DNA of 64,000 nucleotides, taken from contig NZ_JARHTP010000003.1 in assembly GCF_029223485.1 (NCBI RefSeq), positions 1-64,000 of the forward strand, in the 5' to 3' direction. The notes under the pieces were generated by a model that saw only the letters and a list, made by a program, of their open reading frames with translations, had not been told where the DNA came from and did no database searches. Each line of letters begins with the position of its first letter. The stretch's first letter is position 1. The position numbers were made by a program, and so were the translations under genes. Source of the DNA: Streptomyces coacervatus. Its GTDB lineage: Bacteria; Actinomycetota; Actinomycetes; Streptomycetales; Streptomycetaceae. Positions 58,630 through 64,000 of the stretch are shown in pieces.

Positions 58630-58857
58630 ATGAAGATCGACTGGGCAGCCCTGGGCTCCGTCTTCGGCGTCAGCCTCGCGGTCACGGTGGGCCTCGTGAC
58701 CCTGTTCACCCTCGGCATCATGGGCCTGTCGCGCCGCGAACGGGCCGTGGCGCAGGGCAACTCGGCGACCCTCGCGGTCACCGGCGCCTATGTGTGCTTC
58801 GCGGCCTGCGCGGCGGCGGTCGCGTACGGAATCAGTCTGATCATGACCAAAGCCTGA
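58630..58857 (+). CDS. small membrane protein downstream of pitH2
   Basis: 75 residues, two membrane helices (SVFGVSLAVTVGLVTLFTLG and AVTGAYVCFAACAAAVAYG). AAGGAAGAGAAG lies before ATG 58630. It begins 34 bases after pitH2, so it is probably cotranscribed and phosphate regulated. Possibly an auxiliary of the transporter; that is inference. Confidence 0.82.
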   Translation: MKIDWAALGSVFGVSLAVTVGLVTLFTLGIMGLSRRERAVAQGNSATLAVTGAYVCFAACAAAVAYGISLIMTKA

Positions 58858-58880
58858 AAGCCTGAAAGCCTGAGGCCTTG

Positions 58881-58911
58881 GACCTGAGGTCTGAAACCTG
58901 AGGTCTGAAAC
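58881..58911. repeat. 14-bp tandem repeat
   Basis: ACCTGAGGTCTGAA occurs twice in tandem, followed by a third ACC, just after repeated GCCTGAAA units at about 58851-58875, between the small membrane protein gene and its terminator. Confidence 0.8.
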
Positions 58912-58925
58912 CGAGACACTCACCT

Positions 58926-58955
58926 GGTGCCGGGACGGTGATCCGTCCCGGCACC
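58926..58955. terminator. terminator after the pitH2 unit
   Basis: Perfect 13-bp stem GGTGCCGGGACGG (58926-58938) with CCGTCCCGGCACC (58943-58955), 4-base loop, about 70 bases past the 75-residue gene and upstream of the cobalamin riboswitch. Confidence 0.9.
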
Positions 58956-59049
58956 ACGCGTTTCCGTGACCCCCGCGACCCCCTGTATGTGGGCCTCAGC
59001 ACACTCTCCCGTCGCAGGTCAACGGCAAGTTGACGGCCCTTCCAGGGCC

Positions 59050-59180
59050 ATGGTGGACTGCCGGAGCCATATACGGCGGCAAGAGAGGAAGCCGGTGAGA
59101 GTCCGGCGCGGTCCCGCCACTGTCACCGGGGTAGCAATCCCCGGGAGCCAGGAACTCTCACCGCCGGTCTCGTCGAACCA
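59050..59180 (+). promoter_or_regulatory. cobalamin (B12) riboswitch
   Basis: Core blocks in order: GAAGCCGGTGAGAGTCCGGC (about 59088-59107), GCGGTCCCGCCACTGTCACC (59108-59127) and the B12 box GAGCCAGGAACTC (59145-59157). It sits about 100 bases before cbiB on the same strand and should shut the cobalamin operon when adenosylcobalamin is plentiful. Ends are estimated; extra stems reach back to about 59000. Confidence 0.93.
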
Positions 59181-59277
59181 GGGCGCGGACACCCTGAGTG
59201 AGGACATGTCGCCATGCTCGCCTGCCGTTTGAGGCCCAGCACCCGTTCGCTGCCCGACCCCACGGCCGGCTGAGCCG

Positions 59278-60300
59278 ATGCGTGCCGATCGCGCCTTCGC
59301 GTACGGCGCCGCCGCCGGCCTCCTCGGTGACCACCTCCTCGGCGATCCGCGCCGCGGGCATCCGGTCGCCGCGTTCGGGCGGGCCGCGGGTGCCGTGGAG
59401 CGGGTGCTGTGGCGGGACCACCGCGGGTGGGGGGCGTTGCACGCCGCCGTGTGCGTGGGAGGTGCCGTCTCTCTCGGCGCCGCCGTCGCTTCTGCCGTAC
59501 GTCCGTCCCGTGCCGCCTCCGTCGCGCTGACCGCCGCTGCCACCTGGGCCGTTGTCGGCGGGACTTCGCTTGCGCGCGAGGCCCGTGGCATCGGGCGGGC
59601 GCTGGAGGCCGGGGATGTCGAGGGTGCCCGGGCCCGGCTGCCGCATCTGTGCGGGCGGGATCCGCAGGCGCTCGACGCCGACGGGATCGCCCGGGCCGTT
59701 GTCGAATCCGTCGCGGAGAACACGTCCGATGCGGTGGTGGGGGCGCTGGTGTGGGGGGCCGTCGGCGGGGTGCCGGGGCTGCTCGGGTTCCGGGCCGTCA
59801 ACACGCTCGACGCCATGGTCGGGCACAAGTCGGCCAAGTACCGGCGGTACGGGTGGGCTTCGGCGCGGCTGGACGACGTGGCGGGGTGGCCGGGGGCCCG
59901 GCTGACCGCCGTACTGGCGACCGTCGCCGGAGGTGACCCCCGAGGGGCGGTACGGGCCTGGCGTTCCGACGCCGTGAAGCACCCGAGCCCCAATGCCGGG
60001 CCTGTGGAGGCGTCGTTCGCGGGGGCGCTGGGGGTGCGGCTCGGAGGGACCTTGTCGTATGGGGGGCGGGTCGAGCATCGGCCTGTGCTGAACGGGGAGG
60101 GGCGTGCGGTGGAGGTCGGGGACATTGAGCGTGCCGTGCGGTTGTCGCGGCGGGTGGGGTGGCTGGCGTTGGGGGTCGGTGCGGCTGGGGCGGTGCTGCG
60201 GGGGTGGGCGACGAGGCGCCCGGGGCTGCAGGCTGTGCCCACCCGTTCCGCCCTGCGGAACGACTGCCCACAGCAGTTGCAACCGGGGCGTGCGTCATGA
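59278..60300 (+). CDS. cbiB: adenosylcobinamide-phosphate synthase (CbiB/CobD)
   Basis: 340 residues, a membrane protein with several helices and conserved family segments DHLLGDPRRGHPVAAFGR, ESVAENTSDAVVGALVWGAV and HPSPNAGPVEASFAGALGV. It attaches aminopropanol phosphate to adenosylcobyric acid. ATG 59278 is the start. Behind the riboswitch and coupled to cobQ by ATGA. The C-terminal extension (about 315-340) is longer than usual. Confidence 0.93.
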   Translation: MRADRAFAYGAAAGLLGDHLLGDPRRGHPVAAFGRAAGAVERVLWRDHRGWGALHAAVCVGGAVSLGAAVASAVRPSRAASVALTAAATWAVVGGTSLAREARGIGRALEAGDVEGARARLPHLCGRDPQALDADGIARAVVESVAENTSDAVVGALVWGAVGGVPGLLGFRAVNTLDAMVGHKSAKYRRYGWASARLDDVAGWPGARLTAVLATVAGGDPRGAVRAWRSDAVKHPSPNAGPVEASFAGALGVRLGGTLSYGGRVEHRPVLNGEGRAVEVGDIERAVRLSRRVGWLALGVGAAGAVLRGWATRRPGLQAVPTRSALRNDCPQQLQPGRAS

Positions 60301-61808
60301 CCGGCCGTGGTCTTCTTGTCGCCGGTACCACCTCCGATGCCGGTAAGAGTGTCGTCACCGCCGGGATCTGTCGTTGGCTGGTGCGGCAGGGCGTCAAGGT
60401 GGCGCCCTTCAAGGCGCAGAACATGTCGCTCAATTCGTTCGTGACGCGCGAGGGTGCCGAGATCGGGCGGGCGCAGGCCATGCAGGCGCAGGCGTGCCGG
60501 GTCGAGCCGACCGCGCTGATGAATCCCGTGCTGCTCAAGCCCGGTGGCGAGCAGAGCAGTCAGGTCGTGCTGATGGGCAAGCCGGTGGGTGAGCTGAGCG
60601 CACGCGGGTATCACGGGGGGCGGCAACAGAAGCTTCTCGGCACCGTTCTCGACTGTCTCGCCGAGCTGCGGGGCACGTATGACGCCGTGATCTGTGAGGG
60701 GGCGGGTTCTCCCGCCGAGATCAATCTGCGGCGCACGGACATCGTGAACATGGGGATCGCGCGGAACGCGCGGCTGCCCGTGCTCGTGGTCGGCGACATC
60801 GACCGTGGTGGGGTGTTCGCCTCCTTCTTCGGGACCGTCGCCCTGCTCTCGCCCGAGGACCAGGAGCTCGTCGCCGGGTTCCTCGTCAACAAGTTCCGGG
60901 GGGATGTCGGCCTCCTGGAGCCCGGCTTGGACATGCTGCACGGGCTCACCGGGCGGCACACCTACGGCGTCCTGCCCTTCCGGCACGGTCTCGGCATCGA
61001 CGAGGAGGACGGACTGCGGGTCTCCCTGCGGGGAACGGTGCGCGAGTCGAACACCGCCCCGCCCGTCGGCGAGGACGTGCTGCGGGTCGCCGTCTGTGCG
61101 ATCCCGCTCATGTCCAACTTCACCGACGTGGACGCGCTGGCCGCCGAACCGGGTGTCGTGGTGCGGTTCGTGGACCGGCCGGAGGAGCTCGCCGACGCCG
61201 ACCTCGTCGTCGTTCCGGGGACCCGGGGGACGGTGAAGGCCCTGGAGTGGCTGCGGGAGCGGGGACTTGCGGACGCCCTTGTCCGCAGGGCGGCCGAAGG
61301 GCGGCCCGTCCTCGGTATCTGCGGCGGCTTCCAGGTCCTCGGCGAGCACATCGAGGACGAGGTGGAGAGCCGCAAGGGGTCCGTCGACGGGCTCGCCGTC
61401 CTCCCCGTCCGTGTGCGGTTCGCCCGCGAGAAGACCCTCACCCGGCCGGTGGGAGAAGCCCTCGGCGAACATGTCGAGGGGTACGAGATCCATCACGGGG
61501 TCGCCTCCATAACCGCCGGAGAGGCCTTCCTCGACGGCTGCCGGGTCGGGCAGACCTGGGGCACCCACTGGCACGGTTCGCTGGAGTCGGACGGGTTCCG
61601 GCGGGCCTTTCTGCGCGAGGTGGCGGCCGCCGCGGGCCGTCGCTTCATACCCGCCCCCGACACCTCGTTCGCCGCGCTGCGCGAGGAGCAGCTCGACCGG
61701 CTCGGCGATCTGATCGAACAACACGCGGACACGGACGCGCTGTGGCGGCTCATCGAGTCGGGCGCGCCGCAAGGACTGCCTTTCATTCCACCGGGAGCAC
61801 CCGCATGA
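60297..61808 (+). CDS. cobQ: cobyric acid synthase
   Basis: 503 residues, glutamine-dependent amidase that adds four amides to adenosyl-cobyrinic acid a,c-diamide. N-terminal dethiobiotin-synthase-like domain with GTTSDAGKS P-loop, then a type I glutamine amidotransferase domain with nucleophile Cys in GICGGFQVLG and the later GYEIHHG. Length fits the family. Start ATG 60297, overlapping cbiB and cobN each by 4 bases. Confidence 0.95.
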   Translation: MTGRGLLVAGTTSDAGKSVVTAGICRWLVRQGVKVAPFKAQNMSLNSFVTREGAEIGRAQAMQAQACRVEPTALMNPVLLKPGGEQSSQVVLMGKPVGELSARGYHGGRQQKLLGTVLDCLAELRGTYDAVICEGAGSPAEINLRRTDIVNMGIARNARLPVLVVGDIDRGGVFASFFGTVALLSPEDQELVAGFLVNKFRGDVGLLEPGLDMLHGLTGRHTYGVLPFRHGLGIDEEDGLRVSLRGTVRESNTAPPVGEDVLRVAVCAIPLMSNFTDVDALAAEPGVVVRFVDRPEELADADLVVVPGTRGTVKALEWLRERGLADALVRRAAEGRPVLGICGGFQVLGEHIEDEVESRKGSVDGLAVLPVRVRFAREKTLTRPVGEALGEHVEGYEIHHGVASITAGEAFLDGCRVGQTWGTHWHGSLESDGFRRAFLREVAAAAGRRFIPAPDTSFAALREEQLDRLGDLIEQHADTDALWRLIESGAPQGLPFIPPGAPA

Positions 61809-64000
61809 GCACAGTGTTGTTGTTGTCGACCGCCGACACGGATCTGTTGGCGGCCCGGGCCGCTGCCGGTGCCGACTACCGGATCGGCAACCCGACCCGC
61901 ATCGACGTCACGGACGAGCTGCCCGGCCTCCTGGACGGCGCCGACATCGCCGTCGTACGGCTGCTGGGCGGGAAGCGGGCCTGGGAGGACGGGCTCGCCG
62001 CGCTCAGGGCGTCCGGTGTCCCGACCGTACTGCTCGGCGGGGAGGCCGTCCCCGACGCGGAGTTGATGGCCGAGTCGTCCGTGCCTGCCGGGGTCGTGGC
62101 GGAGGCGCTGAAGTACCTCGTCGAGGGTGGTCCCGCCAACCTCACCGAGCTCGCCCGGTTCCTGTCCGACACGGTGCTGCTGACCGGTGAGGGGTTCGTC
62201 GAGCCGCAGAAGATGCCCGAGTACGGCGTCCACGGCGAGCGTCCCTTCGTCGAGGGCCGTCCGACCGTCGGTGTGCTCTTCTACCGGGCCCATGAGCTGA
62301 GCGGCAACACCGGCTTCGTGGACACCCTGTGCGACGCGATCGAGGCGCGGGGCGCCAACGCCCTTGCCGTGTACTGCGGTTCGCTGCGCGGCGCGGACGC
62401 CGGGCTGTACGAGCTCCTCGGCCGGACCGACGCCCTGGTCGCCACCGTGCTCGCCGCCGGCGGCACGCACGCCTCGCAGGCGTCGGCCGGAGGCGACGAG
62501 GAGGCATGGGACATCGGGGCGCTCGCCGACCTCGACGTGCCGGTGCTGCAGGGCCTCTGTCTGACGTCCTCGCGTGACGCCTGGGACGAGTCGGACGCCG
62601 CCCTGTCGCCCATGGACGCGGCGATGCAGGTCGCGATCCCCGAGTTCGACGGGCGGCTCATCACCGTCCCCTTCTCCTTCAAGGAGCAGGGTCCCGACGA
62701 CGTTCCCGTGTACGTCGCCGACCCGGAGCGGGCCGCGCGGGTCGCCGGAATCGCCGTACGGCATGCGCAGTTGAAGCACAAGGCGAACGCGGACAAAAAG
62801 CTCGCGCTCGTGTTCACCGCGTACCCGACCAAGCACTCGCGCGTCGGCAATGCGGTCGGCCTGGACACACCCGCGTCGGCGGTGCAGGTCCTGGACGCCC
62901 TCAAGGAAGCCGGCTATGGCCTCACCGAATACCCGGACAACGGCGACGAGTTGATCCACCGGCTCATCGCGGCCGGCGGTCACGACGTGGAGTGGCTGAC
63001 CGAGGAGCAGCTGGCCGCCGCGCCCGCGCGCGTGCCGCTCGCCGACTACCGGGCGTGGTTCGACAAGCTCGACCCGGAGCTCAGGGACGGGATGCTGGAG
63101 GCGTGGGGCGAGCCGCCGGGCAACCTGTATGTCGACGGGGAGGACATCGTCCTCGCCTCCCTCCAGTTCGGGAACGTCGTCGTGATGATCCAGCCGCCAC
63201 GCGGCTTCGGCGAGAACCCGATCGCGATCTACCACGACCCCGACATGCCGCCCTCGCACCACTACATGGCGGCCTACCGGTGGCTGGAAAACTCGTTCGG
63301 CGCGGACGCCATCGTCCACATGGGCAAGCACGGCACGATGGAGTGGCTGCCCGGCAAGGGACTCGGGCTCAGCAGCGGGTGCGCGCCGGACGCCGTGCTC
63401 GGTGAGCTGCCGCTGATCTACCCGTTCATCGTCAACGACCCCGGCGAGGGCACCCAGGCGAAGCGGCGCGGGCACGCCACGGTCGTCGACCATCTCGTAC
63501 CGCCGATGGCCCGTGCCGACACCTACGGCGACCTGGCCAAGCTGGAGCAGCTGCTCGACGAGTACGCGCTCGTCTCCGACCTGGACCCGACCAAGGCGCC
63601 CGCCGTGCGGGCGCAGATCTGGACGCTGGTCAAGGCGGCCGAGCTCCACCACGACCTGCATGTGGACGAGCAGCCGGAGGACGACGACTTCGACTCCTTC
63701 GTCATGCACATCGACGGCTATCTGTGCGAGATCAAGGACGTGCAGATCCGGGACGGTCTGCACATTCTCGGTGGCGGGCCGGTCGGTGAGCCGCGGGTGA
63801 ACCTGGTGCTCGCCGTGCTGCGTGCCTCGCAGGTGTGGGGCGGGCAGGCGAATGCGCTGCCGGGGCTCCGGGCTTCACTGGCGGCTCATTTCGGGCTGGT
63901 GGAGAAGGAGTTGCTGGCGGAGCCGGGTGCGCCCGTGAAGGTGCCGGTCGAGCTCACCGATCTCGTCGAGGGCCCTTCCCGTACGGCCGCCGACGCCATC
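61805..64000 (+). CDS. cobN: cobaltochelatase CobN subunit (partial, runs off the end)
   Basis: The first 732 codons of a large protein, open to the window end. Starting at ATG 61805 (MSTVLLLSTADTDLLAAR), it contains CobN hallmarks VFTAYPTKHSRVGNAVGLDT, HDPDMPPSHHYMAAYRWLE, the metal-binding HMGKHGTMEWLPGK and YPFIVNDPGEGTQAKRRGHA. CobN is the large subunit of the aerobic cobalt-inserting enzyme, acting with CobS and CobT. It overlaps cobQ by ATGA. Confidence 0.95.
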   Translation, partial: MSTVLLLSTADTDLLAARAAAGADYRIGNPTRIDVTDELPGLLDGADIAVVRLLGGKRAWEDGLAALRASGVPTVLLGGEAVPDAELMAESSVPAGVVAEALKYLVEGGPANLTELARFLSDTVLLTGEGFVEPQKMPEYGVHGERPFVEGRPTVGVLFYRAHELSGNTGFVDTLCDAIEARGANALAVYCGSLRGADAGLYELLGRTDALVATVLAAGGTHASQASAGGDEEAWDIGALADLDVPVLQGLCLTSSRDAWDESDAALSPMDAAMQVAIPEFDGRLITVPFSFKEQGPDDVPVYVADPERAARVAGIAVRHAQLKHKANADKKLALVFTAYPTKHSRVGNAVGLDTPASAVQVLDALKEAGYGLTEYPDNGDELIHRLIAAGGHDVEWLTEEQLAAAPARVPLADYRAWFDKLDPELRDGMLEAWGEPPGNLYVDGEDIVLASLQFGNVVVMIQPPRGFGENPIAIYHDPDMPPSHHYMAAYRWLENSFGADAIVHMGKHGTMEWLPGKGLGLSSGCAPDAVLGELPLIYPFIVNDPGEGTQAKRRGHATVVDHLVPPMARADTYGDLAKLEQLLDEYALVSDLDPTKAPAVRAQIWTLVKAAELHHDLHVDEQPEDDDFDSFVMHIDGYLCEIKDVQIRDGLHILGGGPVGEPRVNLVLAVLRASQVWGGQANALPGLRASLAAHFGLVEKELLAEPGAPVKVPVELTDLVEGPSRTAADAI

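Noticed and set aside
59209..59277. A very short open frame (ATGTCGCCATGCTCGCCTGC) between the riboswitch and cbiB
   Set aside because: Eight codons, no ribosome site and no conserved pattern; not enough to call a leader peptide.
59019..61772. A 917-codon minus-strand open frame across the B12 riboswitch, cbiB and cobQ
   Set aside because: It runs across a recognised riboswitch and two clear cobalamin genes on the opposite strand.

Overview
The window is a GC-rich actinobacterial chromosome segment, almost certainly Streptomyces. Evidence includes the very high third-position GC, GTG/TTG starts, a chaplin (ChpE type) beside a two-component system, a streptophobe-type membrane protein, a Gbn-type 73-residue DNA-binding protein, a PhoP-type PHO box before a PiT transporter, and a cobalamin riboswitch before cbiB-cobQ-cobN. 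From memory the gene order matches the S. coelicolor core region around chpE, fabI/fabG, tyrS, gbn and pitH2. I see no insertion sequence, prophage, tRNA or CRISPR array; this is a conserved housekeeping arm.

Layout. 1-590: 5' end of a 16S rRNA gene (minus strand) with its leader and promoters. 0.6-9.3 kb: DNA glycosylase, Spo0M-like protein, PEBP, HNH nuclease, SPFH/NfeD pair, ABC ATPase, then a histidine kinase/response regulator pair followed by a cysteine-free chaplin. 9.5-18.8 kb: SDR plus a divergent QueA-like enzyme, a secreted transglycosylase, an FHA-ABC transporter, a large membrane protein and serB. 18.9-28.6 kb: histidine phosphatase, micro-membrane proteins, an MFS exporter opposite a GntR regulator, fabG-fabI, tldD-tldE and tyrS. 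28.7-39.2 kb: GlsB, DUF3099, moaA, an acetate-type symporter with its DUF485 partner, two tandem S8 peptidases, a CoA transferase and a CopD protein. 39.3-45 kb: VIT1-type transporter, DEDDh exonuclease with a BRCT-like tail, a double zinc finger microprotein, SURF1, a GH15 enzyme and an SDR. 45-48.2 kb: an Asp23/Gls24 envelope-stress locus (five genes on minus and one divergent). 48.3-56.2 kb: enoyl-CoA hydratase, gbn, ABC-F protein, two poorly known proteins, an alpha/beta hydrolase and a class II aldolase whose 3' end is copied in tandem. 56.4-64 kb: GH25 lysozyme, PHO-box-controlled PiT transporter, and a B12-riboswitch-controlled cobalamin operon running off the end.

Many adjacent genes overlap by the 4-base ATGA/GTGA arrangement (SDR-queA, tldD-tldE, DUF485-symporter, the Asp23 operon, cbiB-cobQ-cobN), so translational coupling is a theme. 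Nearly every transcription unit ends in a strong GC hairpin. Five gene ends carry a related dispersed hairpin element, four of them lying between convergent genes.

The items most worth follow-up are the dispersed terminator-like repeat family, the 128-bp tandem copies of the aldolase 3' end, the GATC cluster near gbn, the multi-paralogue Asp23 locus, the hairpin swallowing the SURF1 start, the LIM-like microprotein, and the QueA-like enzyme with a changed N-terminal motif. Functions are assigned by reading motifs only; no database search was run.
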